A DNA stretch of 64,000 nucleotides, taken from NCBI RefSeq assembly GCF_016863335.1, contig NZ_BOOR01000057.1:35200-99199 (forward strand), given 5' to 3'. The notes below the pieces were generated by a model. It ran no database searches. It had not been told where the DNA came from and was given only the letters and a program-made list of their open reading frames with translations. This document shows positions 52,491-62,067 of the stretch, one piece after another. The translations under genes and the position numbers were made by a program. Position 1 is the first letter of the stretch. Every line of letters starts with the position of its first letter. This DNA is from Planotetraspora thailandica. GTDB taxonomy: Bacteria; Actinomycetota; Actinomycetes; Streptosporangiales; Streptosporangiaceae.

Positions 52491-54746
52491 TCAGTGGGTG
52501 CCGGGGACGTCGTTCCTCAGGCCGCCCGGCTTGGGGTTCTGCCCAGGGTTCTGACCCGTGCCCTGACCCGTTCCTTGGCCGTTGCCCTGGCCGTTGTCCT
52601 GCCCGTTGCCGGCGCCGTCGCCGACCGGCGGGGTGTTCTGCTGGGGGGCGCACCCGGTGCCGCAACCGCCGAAGCGCGCGCTGTCGATCGGATGGAACTG
52701 CGACTCCGGAGTGTCCTTCAAGGCCTTGACCATGGTGTCTTTCCAGATGCGGCCGGAGATGTCGGCTCCGAAGACCTCGCCGTAGTAGTGGCCGCCGATG
52801 GTCACGCCCGCCAGCCTGTGCTTGGTCGCACCGCGAGGGTCGCCGAGGCTGACCGCGCCGGCGAGGTCGGGGGTGAACCCGGCGAACCACGCCGAGAAGA
52901 AGTCGTCGCTGGTGCCGGTCTTGCCCGCCGCGTCACGGCCGATGCCTCCGACCGCGCTCATCGTGCCCTGCGGGCCGAAGACGCCCGTCAGGATGTTCGC
53001 GGCGGCGTCGGCGACCGCCGGGTCGAGGGCCGCCTTGCACTTCGGCTGGTACGTCGTGGTCTTGCCGTTGCGGTCGGTGACCGAGGTGATGGCCTGCGGC
53101 GGGCAGTACTGACCCCGCGCGGCGATGGTGGCGTAGGCGGCGGCGACCGTCACCGGGTCCATCTCGTTGACGCCGAGCGTGAAGGTCTCGACTTGCTGCA
53201 GATCCCCGCCGTCGGCGCGCTGGATGCCCAGCGACCTGGCGGTCTTGACCACGTTGCAGAGGCCGACCTTCTGCTCCAGCGACACGAAGAAGGTGTTGAC
53301 CGACTGCCAGGTGCCCGTCTGCAGCGTCTTGAACCCGCCCGATCCCTCGTCGTTCATGACGGTGTGGCTCGGGTCGCCGACGCTCTGGTCCTGGCAGTTC
53401 TTGAAGGCCGAATAGCTGGGCGCCTGGTATCCGGCGGGGCTCTGGATGCCGTCGTTGAGCTTCCAGCCCTGCTTGAGGGCGGTGAGCAGAGTGAACACCT
53501 TGAACGTCGAACCGGCCTGGAAGCCCGTGCCGCCGCCGTGTGCGGAGTTGGCGACGACGTTGTAGGAGATCTCCTTCTTCTTCGTGCTGGTGCCGTACTT
53601 GCGGCTGGCCGCCATCGCCTTGATCTGCCCGGTGCCCGGCTGGATGAGCGCTTCGGACGCGACCGGGTTGTCGGTGGCGAAGACACGCGCCTTGATGGCC
53701 TTGTCGGCCGCTGCCTGCATCTTCGGGTCGATCGTCGTCCTGATGGTCAGGCCGCCGCGCTTAAGGAACTGGTCGCGCTGATCGGCCGTCTTGCCGAACG
53801 CACTGAAAACGGGGTTGGTGAGGATGTCATCCCGCACGTACATGCAGAAGTAGGGGTACTTGCTGGCCTCGCACCCGCCGGGCAGCGGGGTGTTCTTGAA
53901 GCCGAGCGGCTTGGCCTTGGCCGCCGCGGCCTGCTGCGGCGTGATCTTCTTGAGCTCCGCCATGCGGTCGAGCACGGTGTTGCGCCGCTCCAGCAGCCGC
54001 TTCTGACTGGCCTTGCCCGCCGAGGGGTCGGTGTTGTTCGGCTGCTGCACGGCCCCGGCGAGCGTGGCCGCCTGGGCCAGGTTGAGCTTTTCGGCCGACA
54101 CCCCGAAGAACCGCTTGGCCGCCGCCTGCACTCCGTTGGCCCCCGCCCCGAAGTAGGCGATGTTCAGGTACTTCCCCAGGATCTGGTCCTTGGTGTACTT
54201 CTGCTCCATGCCCATCGCGTACCGCAGCTCGTTGAGCTTGCGGCTATAGCTGGGCGCGAGCGCCTCATCCTGCTCGGCCTTCGTCGTGGCCTTGTTGAGC
54301 AGCACCTGCTTGACGTACTGCTGCGTGATGCTGGAGCCGCCCTGGGCCACCCCGCCCGAGGTCGCGTTCTTGACGAAGGCGCGGATCGTCCCCTCGATGT
54401 CGATCGGCCCGTGGTCGTAGAAGCGGTAGTCCTCGATCGAGATGATCGCCGTCTTCATGACGTCGGCGACCTTGTCGAGCGGCACACTCACCCGGTATTG
54501 GTCGTAGAACTGGGCGATCTGGTGGCCGTTCGCGTCCAGCACGGTGGACCGCTCAGGCAGCGGAGGCTCCTGGAGGTCCTCCGGCTTGATGTTCAGGTCG
54601 TTGGACGCGGTGAGGATTCCGACCCCTGCACCGCCCACCGCGGGCAGCGATATCGCTGCCACGACGATGCCCGCGGCGATCCCGAGTGTCAGAAGAAGCG
54701 CGATGGCTCGACCAACTCTTAACCCAATTGTCCCCCGTGTTGGCAT
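52491..54746 (-). CDS. Class A penicillin-binding protein (bifunctional)
   Basis: A 751-residue class A PBP for peptidoglycan synthesis. An N-terminal membrane anchor (about residues 12-35) precedes the GT51 transglycosylase with SIEDYRFYDHGPIDIEG (catalytic Glu) and GGSSITQQYVKQ. The transpeptidase has GSTFKVFT (SxxK), SVNTFF (SxN) and AGKTGTSDDF (KTG). The C-terminal tail is a Pro/Gly/Asn/Gln-rich low-complexity run (GQDNGQGNGQGTGQ), probably a flexible extracellular linker. GGAG lies 4 bases before ATG. Confidence 0.95.
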   Translation of the reverse strand: MPTRGTIGLRVGRAIALLLTLGIAAGIVVAAISLPAVGGAGVGILTASNDLNIKPEDLQEPPLPERSTVLDANGHQIAQFYDQYRVSVPLDKVADVMKTAIISIEDYRFYDHGPIDIEGTIRAFVKNATSGGVAQGGSSITQQYVKQVLLNKATTKAEQDEALAPSYSRKLNELRYAMGMEQKYTKDQILGKYLNIAYFGAGANGVQAAAKRFFGVSAEKLNLAQAATLAGAVQQPNNTDPSAGKASQKRLLERRNTVLDRMAELKKITPQQAAAAKAKPLGFKNTPLPGGCEASKYPYFCMYVRDDILTNPVFSAFGKTADQRDQFLKRGGLTIRTTIDPKMQAAADKAIKARVFATDNPVASEALIQPGTGQIKAMAASRKYGTSTKKKEISYNVVANSAHGGGTGFQAGSTFKVFTLLTALKQGWKLNDGIQSPAGYQAPSYSAFKNCQDQSVGDPSHTVMNDEGSGGFKTLQTGTWQSVNTFFVSLEQKVGLCNVVKTARSLGIQRADGGDLQQVETFTLGVNEMDPVTVAAAYATIAARGQYCPPQAITSVTDRNGKTTTYQPKCKAALDPAVADAAANILTGVFGPQGTMSAVGGIGRDAAGKTGTSDDFFSAWFAGFTPDLAGAVSLGDPRGATKHRLAGVTIGGHYYGEVFGADISGRIWKDTMVKALKDTPESQFHPIDSARFGGCGTGCAPQQNTPPVGDGAGNGQDNGQGNGQGTGQGTGQNPGQNPKPGGLRNDVPGTH

Positions 54747-54832
54747 GCACTCCAGGTTATTGGGCTTGAGTGGCTTATGTGACTATCTCGCCTGAACGTC
54801 CTCTGTGAGTAATCACATTGGCACGCTGTGCG

Positions 54833-55465
54833 TCACGACTGCTCCACGGCGAGCCGCAGGCCGAATCCGATCACGATCACTCCCGTGAGGCGGTCGAGGC
54901 CCCGCTTCACGGACGGCTTGCGCAACCAGCCGCGGACCAGGCCGGCGAAGCCGATGAGCAGGGTGCTCCACACCAGTCCCTCGCAGACGTGCACGCCCGC
55001 CAGCAGGAGACCCATCGCGGCGTGCGGCACGCCGTCCGGCATGAACTGCGGAAGCATCGCGACATAGAAGACGCCCACCTTCGGGTTCAGCAGGTTGGTC
55101 AGCAGGCCGCGGCGGAACGCCGGCCACCACCTCCCTCCTTCCGGGCTCTCCGGCTGTGGGGCGTCGTCGTCCGCGTCGCGCTTTGTGCGGAGCATCTGGA
55201 CGCCCATCCAGACGAGGTAGGCGACGCCAGCCCAGCGCAGCACCTCGTAGGCGAGGTGCGAGGCGGCGAGCAGGGCCGACAGGCCGACCGACGTCAGCAG
55301 GCCCCAGGTCAGCGTTCCGATCTGGATGCCGAGCACGACGCCCCAGGCGGCCCTGCGGCCGGCGAGCAGTGACGTACGGAGAATCAGCGCCGTGTCGAGA
55401 CCAGGCGTTATCGTGAGCAGGCCCACAACCAGGGCGAATGAAGCGATCGACGCGTAGACATCCAC
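54833..55465 (-). CDS. LysE-family amino acid exporter
   Basis: A 210-residue LysE/RhtB protein with six membrane helices. Signatures are TPGLDTALILRTSLLAGRRA and GIQIGTLTWGLLTSVGLSALL, then FRRGLLTNLLNPKVGVFYVA. It probably exports amino acids or amines. GTG 55465 is preceded by TACGGT ending 8 bases upstream. The sequence differs from nearby genes in nothing obvious. Confidence 0.92.
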   Translation of the reverse strand: MDVYASIASFALVVGLLTITPGLDTALILRTSLLAGRRAAWGVVLGIQIGTLTWGLLTSVGLSALLAASHLAYEVLRWAGVAYLVWMGVQMLRTKRDADDDAPQPESPEGGRWWPAFRRGLLTNLLNPKVGVFYVAMLPQFMPDGVPHAAMGLLLAGVHVCEGLVWSTLLIGFAGLVRGWLRKPSVKRGLDRLTGVIVIGFGLRLAVEQS

Positions 55466-55509
55466 GTACGGCTACCGTAGCCGAACCCACCCGAATGCGG
55501 CATGACGGG

Positions 55510-56154
55510 TCAGGCTGTCTTGCGGGCCAGGAGATAGGCCTGCGGAACCTTCTCGTCCTCGCCGGGCTCTCGCAGCAGGCTGGCGAAGACGGTGAAACCG
55601 GCATCTCTGAGCAACTCGGAGATCAGGTCGGGGGACAGGCGGCGGAAGTCGAGCGACACCGCGTGGCCGAACGGCCGGTCCAGGTGCAGGGGCTCGTCTC
55701 CCACCTGGAAGGCGAGCAGCAGGTGCCCACCCGGTGCGAGCACCCGGTGAAACTCGGTGAGCACGGCGGGAAGTCGTTCCTGGGGCGTGTGGATGATCGA
55801 ATACCATGCGACGGCGCCGGCCAGAGTCGCGTCCTGCACGTCCAGGTCGGTGATCGAACCCTCGTCGAACCGCAGGCCCGGCTGCGTACGGCGGGCCAGT
55901 TCGACCATCGCGGGCGACAGGTCGACGCCGAAGACGTCCAGCCCGAGGGCGTGCAGATGGGCGGTCACCCGGCCGGGGCCGCAGCCGAGGTCGGCCACCC
56001 GACCGGCCCCGCCGGCCAGCACGTGCTCGGCGAACGCGGCGATCATCGCACGGTCCAGCGGCTTGGGGAGGGCGTCCTTGAAGAGCTCGGCGTAGTCGAC
56101 GGCGATGGCGTCATAGAACGCGCGGGTGGTCTGCAGATAGGCGGCTTCGGTCAT
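55510..56154 (-). CDS. Class I SAM-dependent methyltransferase
   Basis: A 214-residue methyltransferase. Motif I is VADLGCGPGRVTAHLHALG, then VFGVDLSPAMVELAR (II), AGAVAWYSIIHTPQ (post-II) and LAPGGHLLLAFQVGD (III). The N-terminal YLQTTRAFYDAIAVDYAELF is typical of the small-molecule class. ATG is preceded by TACTGT ending 8 bases upstream. Confidence 0.9.
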   Translation of the reverse strand: MTEAAYLQTTRAFYDAIAVDYAELFKDALPKPLDRAMIAAFAEHVLAGGAGRVADLGCGPGRVTAHLHALGLDVFGVDLSPAMVELARRTQPGLRFDEGSITDLDVQDATLAGAVAWYSIIHTPQERLPAVLTEFHRVLAPGGHLLLAFQVGDEPLHLDRPFGHAVSLDFRRLSPDLISELLRDAGFTVFASLLREPGEDEKVPQAYLLARKTA

Positions 56155-56188
56155 GACCGAGCACAGTACGCCCAGCGCGTCAGGCGCA

Positions 56189-56857
56189 CTATCCCGATCC
56201 GCCGGGCACTGTGAGGCCGGTCTCGTAGGCGGTGATGACCGCCTGCACGCGGTCGCGCAGCCCGAGCTTCGTCAGGACGTTGCTGACGTGCGTCTTGACG
56301 GTGTGCTCGCTGACCACCATGGCTGCGGCGATCTCCGCGTTCGACAGCCCGCGCGCGATCATCCGCAGCGTCTCCTGCTCCCGCCCGGTCAGTACGGCCA
56401 GGCGTTCGGAGGGCGGCACCGCGGGCCGGCCGGCCGCCATGGCGGTGAACTCGGCGATCAGCTTCCTGGTGACCGTGGGCGCGAGCAGCGATTCGCCGGC
56501 CGCGACCACCCGCACCGCATGCACGAGGTCGTCGCGGCGCACGTCCTTGAGCAGGAACCCGCTCGCGCCCGCGCGCAACGCGTCGAAGACGTAGTGGTCC
56601 AGGTCGAACGTCGTGAGCATGAGCACCCGGCAGTCGCTTTCCGCGCACACGATCCCCGCGGCCTCGATGCCGTCCATGGTGGGCATGCGGATGTCGAGGA
56701 GCAGCACGTCGGGCCGGTGTTCGCGGACGGCCGCGACCGCCTCTGCCCCGTCGGCCGCCTCGGCGACGACCTCGAAACCGGGCTGGGCCTCCAGGATCAT
56801 GGTGAAACCGGCGCGGACCAGCTCCTGGTCGTCGGCGACGACGATTCGCACGGTCAT
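56189..56857 (-). CDS. NarL-type response regulator (TCS 3)
   Basis: A 222-residue response regulator. Receiver: VVADDQELVRAGFTMILEAQ, acceptor in VLLLDIRMPTMDG, TTFDLDHYVFDAL and FLLKDVRRDDL. HTH: LTGREQETLRMIARGLSNAEIA and EHTVKTHVSNVLTKLGLRDR. Its ATG overlaps the kinase stop (ATGA). Confidence 0.95.
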   Translation of the reverse strand: MTVRIVVADDQELVRAGFTMILEAQPGFEVVAEAADGAEAVAAVREHRPDVLLLDIRMPTMDGIEAAGIVCAESDCRVLMLTTFDLDHYVFDALRAGASGFLLKDVRRDDLVHAVRVVAAGESLLAPTVTRKLIAEFTAMAAGRPAVPPSERLAVLTGREQETLRMIARGLSNAEIAAAMVVSEHTVKTHVSNVLTKLGLRDRVQAVITAYETGLTVPGGSG

Positions 56858-58017
56858 GCCGACCCCGCCAGCGGGAGCCGTACGAGCACCTGGAAGCCTG
56901 GACCGTCGGCGCGCGGCCCTGCGGTCGCGGAGCCGCCCAGGGCGGCGGCCCGCTCGCGGATGCCGATGAGCCCGTTCTCGCCGGAGGGGAAGGCCGCGCC
57001 CGAGCCGCGGCCGTCGTCGGTGACGCTGATCATCAAATTGTCGTCCTGCCAGGTGAGCCGGAGGTCGGCGCGGGCGGCGCCGGAGTGCTTCACCACGTTG
57101 GTGAGCGCTTCCTGCGCCACCCGATAGGCGGCGACCTCGATGTCGGGAAGAAGCGGCCGGGGCTCGCCCGAGGCGGACAAGACCACGTCGAGCCCGTTGC
57201 CGGAGGCCTGGGCCGCCAGCGTGGCCAGGTCGTCGAGGGTGGGGCGGGGCGCGCGCGTTCCCGCGTCCTCCTTCAGGACGCTGAGGGTGCGGCGGAGCTG
57301 GACCATGGCGTCGCGCCCGGCGGTGGCGATCGCGTCGAAGGCCCGCTCGGCACGCGCCGGGTCGGTCCTGACCACGACGGGGCCCGCCTCGGCCTGCACC
57401 ACCATGAGGCTGACGGCGTGGGCGAGTATGTCGTGCATGTCGCGGGCGATTCTGGCCCGTTCGCGTTCGGCGGCCCGCTCGGCCTCGACGTGGCGTTCCT
57501 GTTCCAGCCGGGCGGCGCGTTCCTCGAGTGCGACGGCGTACGCACGCGATGTGGCGGTGGCGCGGCCGATCGCGTAGGCGGCGACGAACAGCACGACGCC
57601 GCGCAACGCGGTGTCGGACGAGCCGACCAGGAGCAGGCCACCGGCGATGGTGACGACGAGCATCACCAGGCCGCGCACCCGCGGCGAGTAGACGGCGACG
57701 GTGTAGGTCGCGACGAGCCCGCCGTACCAGATCGGCTGCGCGGCGACCTGGCCGACGTAGTCGTAGAGGGCGGTCGCGCTGAGGGTGACCAGCAACGTGG
57801 TCACCGGCGCCCGTCGCCGCCAGACCAGCGGCAGGGCGGAGGCGACGACGATCACGTAGGCCCAGGGGCTCCACGGTCCGCCGTCGAGATTCGTGCGGGA
57901 GACGAGCGGCCACAACTGCACGACCATGACGAGTACGGCCAGTGCCGTGTCCAGCCAGAGCGGCGGCACGGTTCGCAACCGGCTGCGAACCGGAGCGAGA
58001 AGCGGCATGACGGACAC
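56854..58017 (-). CDS. NarL-type sensor histidine kinase (TCS 3)
   Basis: A 387-residue kinase. Membrane helices span about residues 20-150 (LDTALAVLVMVVQLWPL, GLVMLVVTIAGGLLLV). HisKA_3: ERARIARDMHDILAHAVSLMVV. N box YRVAQEALTNVVKHS; G box GENGLIGIRERAAALGG. The start may be GTG 58017 or ATG 58008. It and the response regulator form an operon; the gene upstream (58047-58640) is on the same strand 29 bases away and may belong to it. Confidence 0.93.
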   Translation of the reverse strand: MSVMPLLAPVRSRLRTVPPLWLDTALAVLVMVVQLWPLVSRTNLDGGPWSPWAYVIVVASALPLVWRRRAPVTTLLVTLSATALYDYVGQVAAQPIWYGGLVATYTVAVYSPRVRGLVMLVVTIAGGLLLVGSSDTALRGVVLFVAAYAIGRATATSRAYAVALEERAARLEQERHVEAERAAERERARIARDMHDILAHAVSLMVVQAEAGPVVVRTDPARAERAFDAIATAGRDAMVQLRRTLSVLKEDAGTRAPRPTLDDLATLAAQASGNGLDVVLSASGEPRPLLPDIEVAAYRVAQEALTNVVKHSGAARADLRLTWQDDNLMISVTDDGRGSGAAFPSGENGLIGIRERAAALGGSATAGPRADGPGFQVLVRLPLAGSA

Positions 58018-58046
58018 GGCAGCCTATCTTCCTCGTCCGCCGGCCA

Positions 58047-58640
58047 TCAGACGGAGACGGGCCTGGCCGTACGGGAGACCTGTCCGGCGAGGGGCGCGAA
58101 GGAGGCGAGCAGGCACAGGGCGCCGATCGGGATGAGGTCCTTGTCGACCAAGGGCAGCACGAGGTCGAGCAGGACCAGCAGGGGCGTCCACGCCTTGACC
58201 CGGCCCTGGGCGGCGAGCTGCACGACGATGGCGAGCTGGCCCACGTAGAACAGCAGCGGAACGCCGGTGTAGACGAGGATCAGGACGCCGGGCACCGACT
58301 GGATCCGCTCGAAGAGCTCGCCCATGTGCGCGTGGTCGGGCGACATGAAACCGACGACCATGTCGATGGTGAACTGCGTGATCAGAGCGGCGATGCCGAG
58401 GATCCCGGCCGTGGCGCTGACCGTGGACAGGGTGGTACGGCCCGCCATCCGCCGCATCTGCACGAAGGTGGACACGAACAGGAGCATGGCCGCCACGAAG
58501 GCGAGGTGACCGGTGGTCCAGGCGAGGCCGGGGCCTCGGCTGCCGTCGAGCCCGTCGAGGATCCGGATCACTCCGTACGCCAGCACGAGCAGGGGCGCGG
58601 CGACGAACGCGACGCGCGAGTTCAGGGAGGTTTCGCTCAT
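58047..58640 (-). CDS. Membrane protein of unknown function
   Basis: A 197-residue protein with about six helices (SRVAFVAAPLLVLAYGVIRI, TGHLAFVAAMLLFVSTFVQM, GILGIAALITQFTIDMVVGF and others). No transport or catalytic motif is recognised. It is close upstream of two-component system 3 on the same strand, so it could be its sensor partner. Confidence 0.72.
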   Translation of the reverse strand: MSETSLNSRVAFVAAPLLVLAYGVIRILDGLDGSRGPGLAWTTGHLAFVAAMLLFVSTFVQMRRMAGRTTLSTVSATAGILGIAALITQFTIDMVVGFMSPDHAHMGELFERIQSVPGVLILVYTGVPLLFYVGQLAIVVQLAAQGRVKAWTPLLVLLDLVLPLVDKDLIPIGALCLLASFAPLAGQVSRTARPVSV

Positions 58641-58743
58641 GCCTCAATGCTGGATTTTTCCGGCCCTGAAGAAATCGCCGGAAGGAGTGAACTCCGGCCT
58701 CGCTCTCACGAGGGAGTGCGCGGCCGTCTGCGGTGCTTGCCCG

Positions 58744-58842
58744 GTCGCGTCTCCAGGTGGCGCGATAGGCGCTCGGCGTCACGCCCACCTTGCGGCTGAA
58801 GTGCTGCCGCAGGGAGTCGGCAGTGCCGAGGCCGGCACGGCG
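58744..58842 (-). pseudogene. AraC-type HTH tail (gene fossil)
   Basis: A leftward frame reads AGLGTADSLRQHFSRKVG and TPSAYRATWRR, the end of the second HTH of GlxA/AraC-type regulators. Nothing upstream completes the domain. Confidence 0.5.
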
Positions 58843-59128
58843 GCCACGTCCTACGCCGCTCGCCGAGGGTCTGAGTGGCACGTTTCCGCTCTAAAAGGCC
58901 GAAATAGGCTCAATATTCGCAAAACGGCATATCGCCCGCTCGAATCGCCTTCCGCGGGACGACTGACTCAGCCGGTGGAATTCCCTCCACATCGGGAAAC
59001 ATGGTTGACCAGCACGCTCATCACACCTTGACCGGTGGCTCCGTGAACACGATCGGGCGGCCTGGTCGAGGCGGGCTTGGCAAGGGCTCGCCTCGATCAA
59101 TCTGAGCAGATTTATTCGTATCTGATGC

Positions 59129-59157
59129 TTGAAGTCCCCCTGTCGCCTGGGCATAGT
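59129..59157 (+). promoter_or_regulatory. Candidate conservon promoter
   Basis: TTGAAG (59129-59134), 17-base spacer, CATAGT (59152-59157). It lies about 100 bases before cvnA. Confidence 0.45.
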
Positions 59158-59261
59158 GGACCAACCACAGGCGCATCAGCAGTGGCATGCATTACCAGGG
59201 GGGCGGCCAAGATCATGGCCGGTTTACGGCGTACTGATGTGCGCGGAATTGGACCTGATTG

Positions 59262-61655
59262 ATGACCTCGCCTTCGCCGATTCGCACAAAGCTCCTGAGA
59301 ATCCTCCTGCTTCCGTTGATCTCCATGATCATATTGTGGGGATTCGTCGCTTACTCCAGCGTCCAGGAGATCGCCGACGTCTCGCAGACCCAGGACCGCT
59401 GGGAGGCCATCGGATCGCCGGTGCTGCAGTTGATCGTCGAGCTTCAGCGGGAGCGTCAGCTCTCCGCTGCCGCGCCCCACGGCACCGGTGCCGACCAGGC
59501 CCTGGCGGAGCAGCGCCGGGTCACCGACGGCAAGGTGGAGCGCCTGCGCCAGGTGATCGGAACGGTCACCGAGGACGGCTCCGTCGAGACCCCTGACGCG
59601 GTGCGCACCCTGGTGGGAGCGCTGGACGGAGTGCATTACCTGCGCGAGTCCGCCGACGACGGCAGGCTCAACCCTCCGATCAAGATCATCGAGGGGTACA
59701 ACAACCTCATCAGCCTCGCCAACCAGCAGTTCAGCGACCGCGACGCGCTGAGCGACGTGTCGTCCTACCGCGCAGTGCGCGGCATGTCCGCCTACAGCGC
59801 CACCGCCGAATACCTCGGGCGCGAGCATGCCGTGCTGACCAGCACGCTGGTGCGGCACAAGATGACCCCCACCGACCGGGCCTCGTTCGTGGCCGCGATG
59901 ACCAGCCGCAGGCTCATCCTGGCCAACGCCGACCGTGACATGAGCCCCGACCTGCGCACGCACTACCAGACGCTCATGCAGAGCGACTCCTACCAGCGGC
60001 TCGTGTCCGTGGAGGACCGGCTCTTCGTGTGGGACACCAACGGCGCGCCGCCGGTGGACCCCGTCGAGTGGAAGAGCGACGCCGAGTACGTCCTCAACAC
60101 GATCAACGCGGACACCCAGCGTGAGCTGACCCGGGCGGCCGCGGAGCAGCAGGCGCAGAAGACGTCGGCGTACTGGCGGATCGGCCTGGTCCTCGTTCTC
60201 GGGCTGGTCGCGGTGCTTCTGTCGCTCGCACTGTCCTACCGGTTCGGCCGGTCGATGATCGGGGAGCTGCGGCGGCTTCAGAGCTCGGCGGTGGAGCTCG
60301 CCGAGGAACGTCTGCCCCGCCTGGTCGAACGGCTGCGCAGAGGCGACGACGTCGATCCCGCCACCGAGGCGCCCGACCTGGCCCCCTCCGACACCGCCGA
60401 GGTCGACAGGGTCGTGCACGCCTTCTCCGCCGTACGGCGCACCGCCGTCGAGGCGGCCGTCGGCCAGGCCACGCTCCGCAAGGGCGTCGGCCAGGTCTTC
60501 CTCAACCTCGCCCGGCGCAACCAGGCGCTGCTGCACCGTCAGCTGAGCCTCCTCGACACGATGGAGCGCCGGGTCGACGAGCCGGAGACTCTGGAAGACC
60601 TCTTCAAGCTCGACCACCTGACCACGCGCATGCGGCGGCACGCCGAAAACCTGATCATCTTGTCCGACTCGGCCCCCGCCCGCATGTGGCGCGACCCGGT
60701 CCCGTTGTTCGACGTCGTGCGCAGCGCCGTACTCGAGGTCGAGGACTACACCCGCGTCACCGTGGCCCCCATGCAGAACGCCCCGCTCCTCGTGGGTGCG
60801 GCGGTCACCGACGTGATCCACCTCATCGCCGAGCTGGTGGAGAACGCCACGGTCTTCTCGCCGCCCGACACGACCATCCAGATCCGCAGCACGCTGGCCG
60901 CCAACGGGTTCGCCCTGGAGGTCGAGGACCGGGGACTCGGGATCAGCCAGGCCACCCTCGAACGGCTCAACGCCCGGCTGGTCGAGCCGCCCGAGTTCGA
61001 CCTGGCCGACAGCGACCGGCTCGGCCTCTTCGTGGTGTCCCGGCTGGCGGCCCGCCACGGCATCAAGATCGTGCTGCGGCCGTCGCCGTACGACGGCACC
61101 ACCGCGATCGTGTTGCTGCCGTTGAGCCTGCTCGCCTCCCCCGACTCGCCGTCCGCCGCGACCAGACCGCAGGAGCCCGTCTCGTTCACGCAGACGGCGC
61201 ACCCGATTGGATCGCGTACGGCCTCGCACACCACGACGTCGCACGCCAGGACCTCGCATAGCACGACGTCGTATGACATGTGGTCGCGTCAGACGGTGGC
61301 GCGGAGCACGCTGCCCGACGACAGCCGGCCTGCGCGGGCGCTCAGCGCGGCGCCCGAACATCCGCCGGTCCGCGCCTCCGTCACTCAGGAGCAGAAGGAG
61401 TGGAACCCGTCCGTGCCCGGCGACGACGACCTGGACGGCCTGCCCATGCGGATTCCTCAGGCCAACCTGGCTCCCCAGCTCCGCGGTGTGCGCTCACGCG
61501 ACCAGCAGGACGTCTCCTCACGATCTCCAGAAGAGCTCATGAAGCTGATGTCGGCCATGCAACGAGGCTGGCAGCACGGCCGTAGCCAGGTGGAGCAAGG
61601 TCAAGACGCGGCGAACCGAAAGGACGGACACCCCGATGCCCGACTCCAGAAATGA
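59262..61655 (+). CDS. cvnA: Conservon sensor-like histidine kinase (CvnA)
   Basis: A 797-residue sensor protein that heads a conservon. A first membrane helix (about residues 10-33, LLRILLLPLISMIILWGFV) precedes a nitrate-sensor-like (NIT) extracellular domain (about 45-290), a second helix (about 303-325), a HAMP-like segment, and a histidine-kinase-like region with NLARRNQALLHRQLSLLDTMERR in place of a normal H box. The ATPase domain has LIAELVENATVFSPPDTTIQ and DRLGLFVVSRLAARHGI. The C-terminal tail is Ser/Thr/Arg-rich, including repeated HTTTSHARTSHSTTS. In Streptomyces, CvnA acts with CvnB-D in a G-protein-like switch. ATG 59262 follows TTG. Confidence 0.93.
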   Translation: MTSPSPIRTKLLRILLLPLISMIILWGFVAYSSVQEIADVSQTQDRWEAIGSPVLQLIVELQRERQLSAAAPHGTGADQALAEQRRVTDGKVERLRQVIGTVTEDGSVETPDAVRTLVGALDGVHYLRESADDGRLNPPIKIIEGYNNLISLANQQFSDRDALSDVSSYRAVRGMSAYSATAEYLGREHAVLTSTLVRHKMTPTDRASFVAAMTSRRLILANADRDMSPDLRTHYQTLMQSDSYQRLVSVEDRLFVWDTNGAPPVDPVEWKSDAEYVLNTINADTQRELTRAAAEQQAQKTSAYWRIGLVLVLGLVAVLLSLALSYRFGRSMIGELRRLQSSAVELAEERLPRLVERLRRGDDVDPATEAPDLAPSDTAEVDRVVHAFSAVRRTAVEAAVGQATLRKGVGQVFLNLARRNQALLHRQLSLLDTMERRVDEPETLEDLFKLDHLTTRMRRHAENLIILSDSAPARMWRDPVPLFDVVRSAVLEVEDYTRVTVAPMQNAPLLVGAAVTDVIHLIAELVENATVFSPPDTTIQIRSTLAANGFALEVEDRGLGISQATLERLNARLVEPPEFDLADSDRLGLFVVSRLAARHGIKIVLRPSPYDGTTAIVLLPLSLLASPDSPSAATRPQEPVSFTQTAHPIGSRTASHTTTSHARTSHSTTSYDMWSRQTVARSTLPDDSRPARALSAAPEHPPVRASVTQEQKEWNPSVPGDDDLDGLPMRIPQANLAPQLRGVRSRDQQDVSSRSPEELMKLMSAMQRGWQHGRSQVEQGQDAANRKDGHPDARLQK

Positions 61656-62067
61656 ACTGAACTGGCTGCTCGACGACCTGACCCAGCGCATCCCCGCCAT
61701 CCGGCACGCGATCGTGTTGTCCTCCGACGGGCTGGCCATGGGCGGCTCGCGTGGGCTGACCCGGGAGGACGCCGAGCACCTGTCGGCCATCTCGGCGGGC
61801 AGCCACAGCCTGGCGCAGGGAGCCGGGCGGCACTTCGGGCTCGGCGGCGTACGGCAGACGATCATCGAGTTGGAGGGCGGCTTCCTGTTCGTCACCGCGG
61901 CGGGGCAGGGCGCACGCCTGGCCGTACTGGCCGCGGGCGACGCCGAACTCGGCATGGTCACCTACGAGATGGCCCTCCTCGTCAAGAGGGTGGGCGAGCA
62001 CCTGTCCACGCAGCCGAGGGGGTCGGCTCCCTCACCCGCCTGGAACGGCCCGGGCCGTGACAAGTGA
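61636..62067 (+). CDS. cvnB: Conservon Roadblock/LC7 protein (CvnB)
   Basis: A 143-residue Roadblock/LC7 protein, second gene of the conservon. LLDDLTQRIPAIRHAIVLSS begins the fold; GLTREDAEHLSAISAGSHSL and GGFLFVTAAGQGARLAVLA follow. It probably forms dimers that act on the CvnD GTPase. It overlaps cvnA by 20 bases. Confidence 0.95.
   Translation: MPDSRNELNWLLDDLTQRIPAIRHAIVLSSDGLAMGGSRGLTREDAEHLSAISAGSHSLAQGAGRHFGLGGVRQTIIELEGGFLFVTAAGQGARLAVLAAGDAELGMVTYEMALLVKRVGEHLSTQPRGSAPSPAWNGPGRDK

Larger units (their letters stand above)
58641..59261. other. Long gap with AraC fossil and conservon promoter
   Basis: About 620 bases. The left part has an AraC tail (58744-58842). The stretch 58890-58960 is AT-richer and probably regulatory. 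A promoter candidate for the conservon lies at 59129-59157. No other gene is supported. Confidence 0.5.

Noticed and set aside
52494..54722. Long plus-strand open frame opposite the class A PBP
   Set aside because: Antisense shadow of the PBP; low-complexity Arg/Leu/Val/Gly text and no ribosome site.
59112..61361. Long minus-strand open frame opposite cvnA
   Set aside because: Antisense shadow of cvnA; no motifs.
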